Below are positions 25,970-34,479 of a stretch of 64,000 bases of DNA, in pieces. Positions within the stretch are counted from its first letter, which is position 1. The number at the start of each line of letters is the position of its first letter. The notes below the pieces were generated by a model. The model was given only the letters and a program-made list of their open reading frames with translations. It ran no database searches and had not been told where the DNA came from. Source of the stretch: Stagnihabitans tardus (lineage in GTDB: Bacteria; Pseudomonadota; Alphaproteobacteria; Rhodobacterales; Rhodobacteraceae); contig NZ_JAABNR010000003.1 in assembly GCF_009925085.1 (NCBI RefSeq), positions 186,001-250,000 on the forward strand, given 5' to 3'. The translations under genes and the position numbers were made by a program.

Positions 25970-27105
25970 AGATCGGGGGCCCTTGGACCTCGCATCACGG
26001 CACCCAGGCGCTTTGTGCGACCCTGGCGCTGGAGGGGCATCGCATCCTCTTCGTCGGCGGCTGCGTGCGCAATGCGCTGATGGGGCTGCGGGTCTCGGAT
26101 ATCGACATGGCGACCGATGCCGCACCGGTCACGGTGATGAAACTGGCCGAGGAGGCCGGGTTCAAGGTCATCCCCACCGGCATCGACCATGGCACGGTCA
26201 CGGTGATCGCGGGCGGCGCGGTGCATGAGATCACCACCTTCCGCCGCGATGTGGCGACCGATGGCCGCCGCGCCACGGTGGCCTATTCGCGCGACATTGC
26301 CGAGGATGCCGCCCGCCGCGACTTCACTATGAACGCGCTTTACGCCGAGCCCTCCGGCGAGGTCCTCGACCCCCTGGGCGGCCTGCCCGACCTCTTGGCC
26401 CACCGGGTGCGCTTCGTGGGCGACCCTTCGACGCGCATCCGCGAGGATTACCTGCGCATCCTGCGGTTCTTCCGCTTTCATGCGGCCTATGGCGACCCCA
26501 TGCAGGGCATCGACGCCGAGGGGCTTGCCGCCTGTGCCGCGCTTTCCGATGGCATCCAGGGCCTGTCGCGCGAAAGGGTGGGCCACGAGATGCGCAAGCT
26601 GCTCTCGGCCCCCGATCCCGCCCCGGCTCTGGCCGCCATGCAGGCCAGCGGCGTCCTGGCCCAGGTCCTGCCCGGCGCCGATCCGCGCGGCATCGGGCCC
26701 CTGGTCCACCTCGAGACGCTCAACGCCCAGGCCCCGCGCTGGCAAAGGCGGCTTTGCCTGATGGGAGGCGAGGGCGACCTGCGCCTCTCGCGCTCCGAGG
26801 CCGCCGAGATCGTCCAGCTCCGCGACCAGTTGGGCAGCTCGCTAACCCCGGCCGCGCTGGGCTGGAAGCTGGGAATCACCCCGGCCAGCGATGTGATCCT
26901 TGCAAGGGCGGCGCTGTTCGAGACGCCCCTGCCCGAGCGCTGGCAGGCAGAGATCGACCGGGGCGCGGCTGCGCATTTCCCGGTAGCGGCGGCCGACCTG
27001 ATGCCCGCCCTGCAAGGCCCCGAGCTTGGCGCGCGGCTGAAGGCGCTGGAAACCGCCTGGCTCGCCAGCGACTTGACCCTGACCCGGGATCAGCTCCTGG
27101 CCTGA
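25966..27105 (+). CDS. CCA tRNA nucleotidyltransferase / poly(A) polymerase family
   Basis: A 379-residue class II nucleotidyltransferase. The catalytic head shows FVGGCVRNALMGLRVSDIDM, with the GG and DxD motifs, then RRDFTMNALYAEPSGEVLDP and RIREDYLRILRFFRF. In bacteria with a single copy this enzyme completes the CCA end of tRNAs; some family members instead polyadenylate RNA. The order hslO-NUDIX-CCA in overlapping frames suggests one operon. The C-terminal 100 residues are variable, as usual. Confidence 0.92.
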   Translation: MKIGGPWTSHHGTQALCATLALEGHRILFVGGCVRNALMGLRVSDIDMATDAAPVTVMKLAEEAGFKVIPTGIDHGTVTVIAGGAVHEITTFRRDVATDGRRATVAYSRDIAEDAARRDFTMNALYAEPSGEVLDPLGGLPDLLAHRVRFVGDPSTRIREDYLRILRFFRFHAAYGDPMQGIDAEGLAACAALSDGIQGLSRERVGHEMRKLLSAPDPAPALAAMQASGVLAQVLPGADPRGIGPLVHLETLNAQAPRWQRRLCLMGGEGDLRLSRSEAAEIVQLRDQLGSSLTPAALGWKLGITPASDVILARAALFETPLPERWQAEIDRGAAAHFPVAAADLMPALQGPELGARLKALETAWLASDLTLTRDQLLA

Positions 27106-27126
27106 CATGCCAGCGCCGATTTGCGC

Positions 27127-27155
27127 GTGACAAAGCGCCGCGGATCGGCTAAGTC
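27127..27155 (+). promoter_or_regulatory. candidate promoter of the ABC exporter operon
   Basis: GTGACA (27127-27132), 17 bases, TAAGTC (27150-27155). The predicted start near 27162 would place the 10-codon leader ORF (27181) at the beginning of the transcript. The boxes are only partial matches to consensus. Confidence 0.4.
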
Positions 27156-27180
27156 ACCCAAACCCAACAAGGAGAACAGC

Positions 27181-27213
27181 ATGGATCACGGGACCCCCAA
27201 TCGCCTCATTTGA
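27181..27213 (+). CDS. 10-codon leader ORF upstream of ABC exporter
   Basis: ATG 27181 to TGA 27211-27213 encodes MDHGTPNRLI. AAGGAG (27169-27174) is a near-perfect Shine-Dalgarno sequence six bases before the ATG, clearly stronger than that of the exporter gene itself. It is followed by the dyad CGACCG (27216-27221) / CGGTCG (27234-27239). The next gene starts 78 bases after the stop. The pattern fits a regulatory upstream ORF whose translation controls the exporter; no known leader family is recognised. Confidence 0.5.
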   Translation: MDHGTPNRLI

Positions 27214-27291
27214 GCCGACCGGTCCTGTCGTGGCGGTCGCTCCTGACCTCCGCCGCCTTCCCTTGCTGACACTCTCCTTGGACGTTTCCCC

Positions 27292-29139
27292 ATGTTTCGT
27301 TTCTTCGAAAACCTCGTCGACCCCTATAAGCCCTATGCCATGAACGACACGCCGCCGAAGGGGCTTTGGCCCTTTCTGCGTGACTATGTGCGCGAGTTCC
27401 GGGGCGTCTTCACCGTCACCGCGCTGTTTTCGGTGGGCAATGGCGTGCTGGATGTCGGCATGCTGTGGTATCTTGGCCGCCTGGTCGACATGATGACCCA
27501 GACCTCGCCGGCCGAGTTCCTGGCCGCGCATTGGCTCGACCTGGTCCTGGTCGCCGTCGTCATCCTGTTCATCCGCCCGGTGGTGGCGGCGGGGTCGGTG
27601 GCTCTCTTGCACAACACGATCCTGACCAACTTCGGCACGATGATCCGCTGGAGGGCGCATGGCCATGTGCTGCGCCAACCCGTGGGCTGGTTCGAGAGCG
27701 ACTTCGCCGGCCGCATCGCCAACCGGATCATGCAGGCGCCACCGGCGGCGGGGGATGCGGTCTTCCAGGTCTTTGACATGGCGGTCTTTGCGGTCACGAC
27801 CTTTGTCGGCGCCTGCATCATGCTGTTTGACGCCGATCCGCGCCTGATGGTGCCGCTGATCCTCTGGGCCATGGCCTATTTCGCCCTGATGCGCTGGACG
27901 ATCAAGCGGGCGGGCCCGGCCTCGACGGCGGCCTCCGAGGCGCGCTCGGCGGTGACGGGCCGCGTGGTGGACAGCTATACCAACATCCATTCCGTCAAGC
28001 TTTTCGCCAATCACGGGCAGGAAATGGACTATGCCCGCGAGGCGATCGAGGGCGCGCGCACGGCCTTTCAAAAGGAAATGCGCATCGTCACGGTGATGGA
28101 CATTGTCCTGAACCTGATCAACGGGCTGATGATCCTGTCCGTCGCTGCCCTGGCGATTTACCTTTGGGTTCATGGGCTTGCCATGGTGGGCGTCGTGGCC
28201 TCGGCCGTGGCTTTGGTCCTGCGGCTGCATTCGATGACCTTCTGGATCATGTGGGCCTCGACCAACCTGGTGCAGAACCTGGGCACCGTGGCCGAGGGCC
28301 TGGAGACCATCGCCCAGCCCATCACCCTGGTCGACGCGCCCGAGGCGCCCGCCTTGCAGTTCAAGCAGGGGCTCATCGAGTTCCAAAGCGTCAGCCACCA
28401 TTACGGGCGCGGCGCCGGGGGTCTGGACAAGCTGAACCTGGTGATCAGGCCCGGCGAGAAGATCGGCCTGGTGGGCCGGTCGGGCGCGGGCAAGACGACG
28501 CTCGTCAAGCTGATCCTGCGGTTCTACGACACCGAGGAGGGGCGGATCCTGATCGACGGTCAGGATATCTCGAAGGTCAGCCAGGAGTCCTTGCGCCGGG
28601 TGATCGGCATGGTGCAGCAGGAATCGACGCTCCTGCATCGCTCGGTGCGCGAGAACATCCTCTACCCCAACCCCACGGCGGGAGAGGAGGCGATGATCGC
28701 GGCGGCGAAGAAGGCCGAGAGCCATGACTTCATCCTGGATCTCGAGGATCCCAAGGGCCGCAGGGGCTATGACGCCCATGTCGGCGAAAGGGGCGTCAAG
28801 CTTTCGGGAGGTCAGCGCCAGCGGGTTGCCATTGCCCGGGTGATCCTGAAAGATGCGCCGATCCTGATCATGGACGAGGCGACCAGCGCTTTGGACTCCG
28901 AGGCGGAAGCGCTGATCCAGAAGGCCCTGTTCGGCGTGATGGAGGGCAAGACGGTGATCGCCATCGCGCACCGGCTCTCGACCATCGCCGCCATGGACCG
29001 GATCGTGGTGCTGGACCGTGGTCATATCGTCGAAGAAGGCCCCCATGCCGCGCTTTTGGCGAATGGCGGGCTATATGCGCAGCTCTGGGCCCGACAATCC
29101 GGCGGGTTCCTGGGTGAAGATATCGAAGAGGAAGTCTGA
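27292..29139 (+). CDS. ABC exporter, first half-transporter (TMD-NBD)
   Basis: A 615-residue MsbA/multidrug-type half transporter. Six membrane helices lie in residues about 35-320. The nucleotide-binding domain (about 355-590) has Walker A GRSGAGKTTLV, signature LSGGQRQRVAIARV, Walker B LIMDEATSALDSEA and H-loop IAIAHRLST, all intact. The stop TGA shares its last base with the ATG of the second half-transporter, so the two are translationally coupled and probably form a heterodimer. The substrate (lipid, drug or peptide) cannot be told. A leader ORF precedes it at 27181. Confidence 0.93.
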   Translation: MFRFFENLVDPYKPYAMNDTPPKGLWPFLRDYVREFRGVFTVTALFSVGNGVLDVGMLWYLGRLVDMMTQTSPAEFLAAHWLDLVLVAVVILFIRPVVAAGSVALLHNTILTNFGTMIRWRAHGHVLRQPVGWFESDFAGRIANRIMQAPPAAGDAVFQVFDMAVFAVTTFVGACIMLFDADPRLMVPLILWAMAYFALMRWTIKRAGPASTAASEARSAVTGRVVDSYTNIHSVKLFANHGQEMDYAREAIEGARTAFQKEMRIVTVMDIVLNLINGLMILSVAALAIYLWVHGLAMVGVVASAVALVLRLHSMTFWIMWASTNLVQNLGTVAEGLETIAQPITLVDAPEAPALQFKQGLIEFQSVSHHYGRGAGGLDKLNLVIRPGEKIGLVGRSGAGKTTLVKLILRFYDTEEGRILIDGQDISKVSQESLRRVIGMVQQESTLLHRSVRENILYPNPTAGEEAMIAAAKKAESHDFILDLEDPKGRRGYDAHVGERGVKLSGGQRQRVAIARVILKDAPILIMDEATSALDSEAEALIQKALFGVMEGKTVIAIAHRLSTIAAMDRIVVLDRGHIVEEGPHAALLANGGLYAQLWARQSGGFLGEDIEEEV

Positions 29140-30980
29140 TGTTCGTTCTGGGTCCCCGCATCGCGCCGTTCTCCAAGGCTGAAACGGCGCCGCCTTCGGG
29201 GACCCTCGCCTTCTTCATGTGGGCGGTGAAGGGGGCCTGGCCGGGGATCCTCTGGGCGGTCTTCTGGTCCTGCGCGGCGGGCTCCTTGGAGGCGATTTCG
29301 GCGACGATTCTGGGCGACCTGGTCGATGCGGCGACCATGGCGGACCCTTCGGCCTTCATGGTCGATCATGGGCACCTGGTGGCCTGGTTCCTGTTCTTCT
29401 ACCTGGTCGCCCGGCCCGTGGTCCTGGGGCTGAACACCTATGGCCTGTCGCTGATCATCGAACCGAACCTCTTCCCGTTGATCCTGTCGCGGCTGCACCG
29501 CTGGACGCTGGGGCACTCGGTCACCTTCTTTGACAACGACTTCGCGGGCCGCATCGCGCAAAAGCAGATGCAGACGGCAAGGGCGGCCACCGATGTGGTG
29601 ACGGGGACGATCGAAACCTTGGCCTTTTCCCTGGCCTCGGTCGTGGGGTCGGTCGCGCTGATGCTGGCGATCAACCCCTCGGTCTCGGGCGCCTTGGTGG
29701 CCTGGGTCTTGGCCTATGTGCTGTTTATCCGGCATTTCCTGAAACGGGTGCGCGGGGCTTCGGCCATGCGGGCCTCGGCGCGGGCCAATGTCACCGGGCA
29801 GATCGTCGATACGGTCACCAATATGAAGACGGTCAAGCTCTTCGCCCATACCGAGCATGAAGACCGCGTGGCCCTGGACGCCATGGGCTCTTTCCGCGAC
29901 AGCGCCATGAAATATGGCGCGATTTCCTCCTGGTTCCGCTTCAACCTGATGGCCTTGGCGGGGGTTCTGCCGGTTGTCATGGTGGGCATGACCGTCTGGC
30001 TCTGGATGCATGGGGGCGCCACGGCGGGGGATATCGCTGCGGCGGGGGCGATCTCCTTCCGGCTGAGCCAGATGACCGGCTGGGTCTCGTTCTCGCTGAT
30101 GACGATCTTCGGCAACCTGGGCGAGGTCGAGGACGGCATCCGCACCCTGACCCCGCCGCATTCCCTGACCGATGACCCGGGCGCCAAGGACCTGCCCCGG
30201 GTGCGCGGAGAGATCGTGATGGACCATGTCTCCTTCGCCTATGGGCGGCGCAAGGGGGGCTTGCAGGAGGTCTCATTGACCATCCGCGCCGGGGAGAAGA
30301 TCGGCATCGTGGGCGCCTCGGGGGCGGGGAAATCGACCCTGGTCAACCTTTTGCTGCGGCTCTACGACACCGAAAAGGGCGCGGTTCTGATCGATGGGCA
30401 TGACATTGCCAAGGTGACGCAGGAAAGCCTGCGCCAGCAGATCGGCATGGTCACGCAGGAAACGGCGATGTTCAACCGCTCCGCCCGGGAGAACATCCTC
30501 TACGGCCGCCCCGATGCCTCGGACGCCGAGCTTTACGCCGCCGCCGAGGCTGCCGAGGCGCATGAGTTCATCCTGGGGCTGAAGGATCACCAGGGCCGGA
30601 CGGGCTACGAGGCCTTCCTGGGCGAGCGCGGCGTCAAGCTTTCGGGCGGGCAGCGGCAGCGGATCGCCCTGGCTCGCGCCTTCCTGAAGGACGCGCCGAT
30701 CCTGGTGCTGGACGAGGCGACCTCTGCCCTCGACTCCGAGGTCGAGGCCAGCATCCAGACCGCCCTGACAAGGGTGATGCAGGGCAAGACCGTCCTGGCC
30801 ATCGCCCACCGCCTGTCCACCATCGCCGAAATGGACCGGATCATCGTGCTGGACCAGGGGCGTGTGGTCGAACAGGGCTCCCATGCCGAGCTTCTGGCCC
30901 TTGGGGGGCTTTACGCGCGCTACTGGAGCAGGCAAAGCGGGGGCTTCATCGGGACCGACGAGAAGGAAGCCGCAGAGTGA
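29139..30980 (+). CDS. ABC exporter, second half-transporter (TMD-NBD)
   Basis: A 613-residue partner of the gene before. Membrane helices lie in residues about 25-320. The nucleotide-binding domain has Walker A GASGAGKSTLV, signature LSGGQRQRIALARAFLK, Walker B LVLDEATSALDSEV and H-loop AIAHRLSTIA. Both partners keep consensus catalytic glutamates (MDEAT, LDEAT), unlike the many heterodimeric exporters that have one degenerate site. The GTG of the rRNA methyltransferase overlaps its stop (GTGA), placing that enzyme in the same operon. Confidence 0.93.
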   Translation: MFVLGPRIAPFSKAETAPPSGTLAFFMWAVKGAWPGILWAVFWSCAAGSLEAISATILGDLVDAATMADPSAFMVDHGHLVAWFLFFYLVARPVVLGLNTYGLSLIIEPNLFPLILSRLHRWTLGHSVTFFDNDFAGRIAQKQMQTARAATDVVTGTIETLAFSLASVVGSVALMLAINPSVSGALVAWVLAYVLFIRHFLKRVRGASAMRASARANVTGQIVDTVTNMKTVKLFAHTEHEDRVALDAMGSFRDSAMKYGAISSWFRFNLMALAGVLPVVMVGMTVWLWMHGGATAGDIAAAGAISFRLSQMTGWVSFSLMTIFGNLGEVEDGIRTLTPPHSLTDDPGAKDLPRVRGEIVMDHVSFAYGRRKGGLQEVSLTIRAGEKIGIVGASGAGKSTLVNLLLRLYDTEKGAVLIDGHDIAKVTQESLRQQIGMVTQETAMFNRSARENILYGRPDASDAELYAAAEAAEAHEFILGLKDHQGRTGYEAFLGERGVKLSGGQRQRIALARAFLKDAPILVLDEATSALDSEVEASIQTALTRVMQGKTVLAIAHRLSTIAEMDRIIVLDQGRVVEQGSHAELLALGGLYARYWSRQSGGFIGTDEKEAAE

Positions 30981-32185
30981 AGCTGACCATTGCCAGGCTG
31001 GGCCATCGCGGTGACGGGATCGCAGAGGGGGTCTATGCGCCGGGCACCCTGCCGGGCGAAGAGGTCGAGGGTGAGCTTCAGGGCGATACCCTGACCGATA
31101 TCCGCATCCTGACGCCTTCTTCTTCGCGGGTGAAACCGCCGTGCTCCCATGCAAGGACCTGTGGCGGCTGCCTGATGCAGCATGCCTCCGATGCCACGGT
31201 GGCCGAGTGGAAGACCGCCATCGTGCGCGGCGCCCTGGAGGGGCAGGGGCTTTCGGCCGAGGTGCGGCCGATCATCACCTCGCCTCCGCGAAGCCGTCGT
31301 CGGGCGACCTTGGCCGCGCGGCGGACCAAGGGCGGGGTGCTGATGGGCTTTCACCTGCGCGCTTCGGACACCATCGCTCCGGTCCCGAACTGCCAGCTTC
31401 TGCATCCCGACCTGATCGCCGCCTTTCCCGCGCTGGAGGCGCTGGTCAAGATCGGCGGCTCTCGCACGGTCGAGATGACGCTTGCCGTCACCCGCACCCT
31501 GACCGGCGCGGATGTCGTCGTCACCAACGCCAAGCCCGCCGATGCCGAGCTGCAGCTTGACCTCGCCCGGCTGGTCGAGGCCCATGGGCTGGCGAGGTTG
31601 ACCTGGAACGGCGAAGTGGTCGCCCAACGCACCCCGCCGATCATCAAGCTGGGCGCCGCCCGCGTGGCCCTGCCCCCCGCCGCCTTCCTGCAAGCGACCG
31701 AAGAGGGCGAGGCGGCGCTTCTGACCCTTGTCCGCGAGGCCGTCGGGCCCGCCAAGAAGATCATCGACCTCTTCTCCGGCCTTGGCACCTTCTCCCTGCC
31801 GCTGGCGCAGAATGCCGAGGTTCATGCGGTGGAAAACGACGTGGCGCTCTTGACCGCCTTGGACAAGGGCTTCCGCCTGGCCGAGGGGCTGAAGCGGGTG
31901 ACGACCGATATCCGCGACCTCTATCGCCGCCCGCTGGAGCCTGACGAGTTCAAGGGCATCGACGCGGTCGTCATCGACCCGCCCCGCGCCGGGGCCGAGG
32001 CGCAGTGCCACACGCTGGCCAAGTCCAAGGTGCCCGTCATCGCCATGGTCTCTTGCAACCCGGTGACCTTTGCCCGCGATGCCAAGATCCTGGTCCAGGG
32101 CGGCTACAAGCTGCACTGGGTCCAGCCGGTCGACCAGTTCCGCTGGTCGAACCATGTCGAGCTGGCGGCGCTCTTCACGCTTTAG
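30977..32185 (+). CDS. 23S rRNA (uracil-5-)-methyltransferase, RlmD/RumA-like
   Basis: A 402-residue class I SAM-dependent RNA methyltransferase with an iron-sulfur cluster. The cluster cysteines are in PPCSHARTCGGCLMQHA and in VPNCQLLHP. The SAM motif is IIDLFSGLGTFSLPLA. The catalytic cysteine is in MVSCNPVTFARD, with VVIDPPRAGAE before it. It probably methylates uracil 1939 (RlmD) of 23S rRNA or a tRNA uracil. The start is GTG 30977, which overlaps the stop of the ABC gene. The short N-terminal TRAM-like region is compact. The exact target base is inferred. Confidence 0.92.
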   Translation: MKLTIARLGHRGDGIAEGVYAPGTLPGEEVEGELQGDTLTDIRILTPSSSRVKPPCSHARTCGGCLMQHASDATVAEWKTAIVRGALEGQGLSAEVRPIITSPPRSRRRATLAARRTKGGVLMGFHLRASDTIAPVPNCQLLHPDLIAAFPALEALVKIGGSRTVEMTLAVTRTLTGADVVVTNAKPADAELQLDLARLVEAHGLARLTWNGEVVAQRTPPIIKLGAARVALPPAAFLQATEEGEAALLTLVREAVGPAKKIIDLFSGLGTFSLPLAQNAEVHAVENDVALLTALDKGFRLAEGLKRVTTDIRDLYRRPLEPDEFKGIDAVVIDPPRAGAEAQCHTLAKSKVPVIAMVSCNPVTFARDAKILVQGGYKLHWVQPVDQFRWSNHVELAALFTL

Positions 32186-32249
32186 GTGTTTTTTCCCGGT
32201 CGCGTGAAGGACGGAATACCGTTGCCCACTTTTCCTCTTCACGCTTTAG
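32171..32249. repeat. 15-bp direct repeat spanning the end of the rlmD-like gene
   Basis: CTCTTCACGCTTTAG occurs at 32171-32185 (the last four codons and stop of the methyltransferase gene) and again at 32235-32249. The intervening GCGTGAAG (32202-32209) is the reverse complement of the CTTCACGC within both copies, so either copy can form a hairpin with it. It could be a duplication scar or an alternative 3'-end structure. Confidence 0.6.
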
Positions 32250-32329
32250 CGAGGTCGATCTTGGCTGTTGGCGCGCGGGCGCCTTTCGGCTAGAGGCATA
32301 AAAAACCACCGGGCAGGCAAGGGACAGTC

Positions 32330-32833
32330 ATGACCGCAATTCTTCGGGCGATCCTGGTCGTCCTGTCTTTCGTCACGCTCACGGGATGCCTCTTCGGCGG
32401 TGGCGATCGGCCCTATACCGGCCCGGCCATCACCTTGATCGAGGTCCACAAGGCCGACCGCAAGATGTATCTGCTTTCGGGCTCCGAGGTCGTGAAGACC
32501 TATGACATCCAGTTGGGCGGCAACCCGATCGGGCCCAAGCAGTTCGAGGGCGACGGCAAGACCCCCGAGGGCGCCTATGTGATCACCCACCGCAACCCGC
32601 GTTCGGCCTATCACCTGAGCTTGGGGATTTCCTATCCCAACACGGCCCAGGTGGCCGCGGCCAAGGCGGCCGGCAAGAAGCCAGGCGGGGATATCTTCAT
32701 CCATGGCCAGCCCAACCGGCGCGGGGCGCGCGGGGGCGACTGGACGGCGGGCTGCATCGCCGTCAGCAACCGCGAGATCGAAGAGATCTACCGCATGGTG
32801 AACCCCGGAACCGTGATCCGCATTTTCCCGTAA
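32330..32833 (+). CDS. L,D-transpeptidase, YkuD family, lipoprotein
   Basis: A 167-residue protein with a lipoprotein signal (lipobox LTGC, Cys20). The YkuD catalytic domain holds DIFIHGQPN and the active-site segment GDWTAGCIAVSNREI with the nucleophilic cysteine. Such enzymes form 3-3 cross-links in peptidoglycan or attach proteins to it. The ATG at 32330 has GGGACAG just upstream. A strong terminator follows at 32838. It is the first of two L,D-transpeptidases in 2 kb. Confidence 0.92.
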   Translation: MTAILRAILVVLSFVTLTGCLFGGGDRPYTGPAITLIEVHKADRKMYLLSGSEVVKTYDIQLGGNPIGPKQFEGDGKTPEGAYVITHRNPRSAYHLSLGISYPNTAQVAAAKAAGKKPGGDIFIHGQPNRRGARGGDWTAGCIAVSNREIEEIYRMVNPGTVIRIFP

Positions 32834-32837
32834 AGCG

Positions 32838-32866
32838 AAAGGCCCCGGCGAAACCGGGGCCTTTTC
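32838..32866 (+). terminator. rho-independent terminator after L,D-transpeptidase
   Basis: Perfect 11-bp stem AAAGGCCCCGG / CCGGGGCCTTT, loop CGAAA, then T-rich TTCGTTT. It may serve both the L,D-transpeptidase gene and the convergent CAP gene. Confidence 0.85.
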
Positions 32867-32885
32867 GTTTGGGGTCGTGAAAAAG

Positions 32886-32903
32886 CCCGGGGTATACCCC
32901 GGG
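32886..32903. repeat. 18-bp intergenic palindrome, copy 2
   Basis: CCCGGGGTATACCCCGGG followed by CTAC, identical to the copy at 23640-23657 in the same orientation. Both copies lie between convergent genes. Confidence 0.7.
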
Positions 32904-32931
32904 CTACGCAGACCCATCAGAGCCCTAGACC

Positions 32932-33456
32932 TTAAACCGCTGCGCCCACTTGCGCCGCCCACCAGAGCTTGCCGCTGGGCTCCTGGAACCAGGCGAAGCC
33001 GAAATCGGTGGCGCGCGGGTCCAGGAGAACCGCCCGCGTATCGGCCTGGGCCGACCAGTCGGCCAGGGTCTCAAGCTCGGTCTGATAGGTTTCCGAGATC
33101 AGCTCGCCCAGGAGCTTGCCGGTGTAGCCCACGCGCTGGGCCCGCACCAGGGGCGAGGAGCCGTCCGAACCGAAATGCCAGGGCCGGTTCTGCACCGCCA
33201 TGTCGCGGGCATGGGTGGCGCAGGCGGCGATCAGCGGCGCGCTGAAGGCCAGTGCCGTCTCGCCCTTGGACTGGCGCAGCGCGTTCAGCCCGTCGAGCAT
33301 CCGGTAGGAAATCGCGGATTCGTCGCCCGGCTTGATCGGATAGACCTTGGGCAGCGGGCGGCCATCGGGCCCCAGGGGTGCCGGGGCCGGGGCGGGTCCA
33401 CAAGCGGCAAGCGCCGCGGCGGCGCCAAGGAGAAGGGCAGAGCGTCGTTCCATCAT
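32932..33456 (-). CDS. CAP/SCP-like (PR-1) domain lipoprotein
   Basis: A 174-residue protein with a lipoprotein signal (SALLLGAAAALAACG) and a CAP domain: MLDGLNALRQSKGETALAF, ACATHARDMAVQNRPWHFG and LADWSAQADTRAVLLDPRAT, where the histidines correspond to the family cleft. Bacterial CAP proteins are secreted and of mostly unknown function; some bind lipids or are proteolytic. The start was set at the first of two adjacent ATG codons (33456, 33453), with AGG just upstream. The gene stands between two L,D-transpeptidases, so a cell-wall role is plausible. Confidence 0.82.
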   Translation of the reverse strand: MMERRSALLLGAAAALAACGPAPAPAPLGPDGRPLPKVYPIKPGDESAISYRMLDGLNALRQSKGETALAFSAPLIAACATHARDMAVQNRPWHFGSDGSSPLVRAQRVGYTGKLLGELISETYQTELETLADWSAQADTRAVLLDPRATDFGFAWFQEPSGKLWWAAQVGAAV

Positions 33457-33622
33457 ACACCTGTATTGGCCCTTCGCCGGGCCTTTGCTTGCCCCCCGCA
33501 TAGCGCGTTTTGCGGCGCGGGAAAACCCTTGGCGGGAAAGCTCTGCATGACTTCGCTGTGAATTGAAGCTTGGGGCGCAAGGCTGTATGAACCCCCCATC
33601 GAGACGTCAAGGAGATCAGAGC

Positions 33623-34231
33623 ATGTCTGACGAGTTGCCCCACAAGTCCTCGCGCCGCCTGTTCCTTGGCGCCGCTGCCGGGCTGATGGCCGGCGCCCTT
33701 CCCGCAAGGGCCGAAACATTCACCGGCTCGACCGAGTTCGAGACGCCGACCACGCCGAACAATCCGCGCGCCAATATCTCCAGCTTCGTGATGCGCGACT
33801 GGCGCGACTTCTTCGCCAATACGAAGAACGGCGCGATCCTCTGCGACCTGACCTCGCGCGCGCTGCACTATTGGTCCGAGGATCAGTCCATCTACAAGCT
33901 TTACCCGACCTCGGTCCCCTTGAACGAGGACCTGACCAAGCGCGGCGCGACCTCGGTCATCGAAAAGGTCGTGAACCCGCGCTGGGTCGCCACGGCCTCG
34001 ATGTTGAAGCGCAACCCCGATTGGCCCAAGTCGATCGAGGGCGGCTCGCCCGACAATCCCTTGGGCGTGCGGGCGCTTTATCTCGGCTGGCCGACCTACC
34101 GAATCCATGGCACCCATGACACCCGCAAGATCGGGCGCCGGTCGTCCAATGGCTGCGTGGGCCTGTACAACGAGCATATCGTCGAGCTTTTCGACCTCGC
34201 CAAGGTCGGGACTCAGGTGCTTTTCCTCTGA
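33623..34231 (+). CDS. L,D-transpeptidase, YkuD family, Tat-exported
   Basis: A 202-residue protein with a twin-arginine signal (SSRRLFLGAAAGLMAG, cleavage near PARAE). The YkuD active-site segment is RIHGTHDTRKIGRRSSNGCVGL, given here as two parts: RIHGTHDTRKIG and RRSSNGCVGLYNEHI, with the catalytic cysteine in SNGC. It would cross-link periplasmic peptidoglycan. AAGGAGA precedes ATG 33623; the 20 codons open upstream have no ribosome site. A terminator follows at 34254. It is a paralogue of the lipoprotein enzyme at 32330, but with a different export route. Confidence 0.93.
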   Translation: MSDELPHKSSRRLFLGAAAGLMAGALPARAETFTGSTEFETPTTPNNPRANISSFVMRDWRDFFANTKNGAILCDLTSRALHYWSEDQSIYKLYPTSVPLNEDLTKRGATSVIEKVVNPRWVATASMLKRNPDWPKSIEGGSPDNPLGVRALYLGWPTYRIHGTHDTRKIGRRSSNGCVGLYNEHIVELFDLAKVGTQVLFL

Positions 34232-34253
34232 GCCTTCGCGGATTTCCGCCCCA

Positions 34254-34284
34254 ACGCCCCTCCGCCCCGTCGGAGGAGGGGCGT
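34254..34284 (+). terminator. hairpin after Tat L,D-transpeptidase
   Basis: Stem ACGCCCCTCC (34254-34263) / GGAGGGGCGT (34275-34284) with an 11-base loop. No long T-run follows, so termination may be partial. Confidence 0.55.
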
Positions 34285-34315
34285 CCGTTGCGCCCCGCAC
34301 GGGCCACTTCTTGGC

Positions 34316-34328
34316 CCAAGTGTTGCCA
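34316..34328 (+). promoter_or_regulatory. 13-bp motif, copy 1, upstream of small secreted protein gene
   Basis: CCAAGTGTTGCCA lies 48 bases before the TTGCAA promoter element of the first small gene. Its exact reverse complement is at 34726-34738 ahead of the paralogous gene. Confidence 0.45.
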
Positions 34329-34375
34329 AATTGACGATTCCTTGGCGCAGATCGGCAAAAAACCGCCCCAACCTG

Positions 34376-34404
34376 TTGCAAAGATTTGGCCGCTCTGCTT
34401 TGAC
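34376..34404 (+). promoter_or_regulatory. candidate promoter, first small secreted protein
   Basis: TTGCAA (34376-34381), 17 bases, TTTGAC (34399-34404). The same -35 hexamer and spacing recur before the paralogue (34782-34810). Confidence 0.4.
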
Positions 34405-34479
34405 GGCACTACGAGGAACATCTTGGGTGCGTCCGCCGCCTCTGCGACACTCGGCTGGGCGCTGAAACTGGAGTCTACT

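Noticed and set aside
27292-30980. ABC pair as the type I exporter of the RTX protein
   Set aside because: Both halves look MsbA-like, and there is no HlyD or TolC gene and no C39-type domain nearby.
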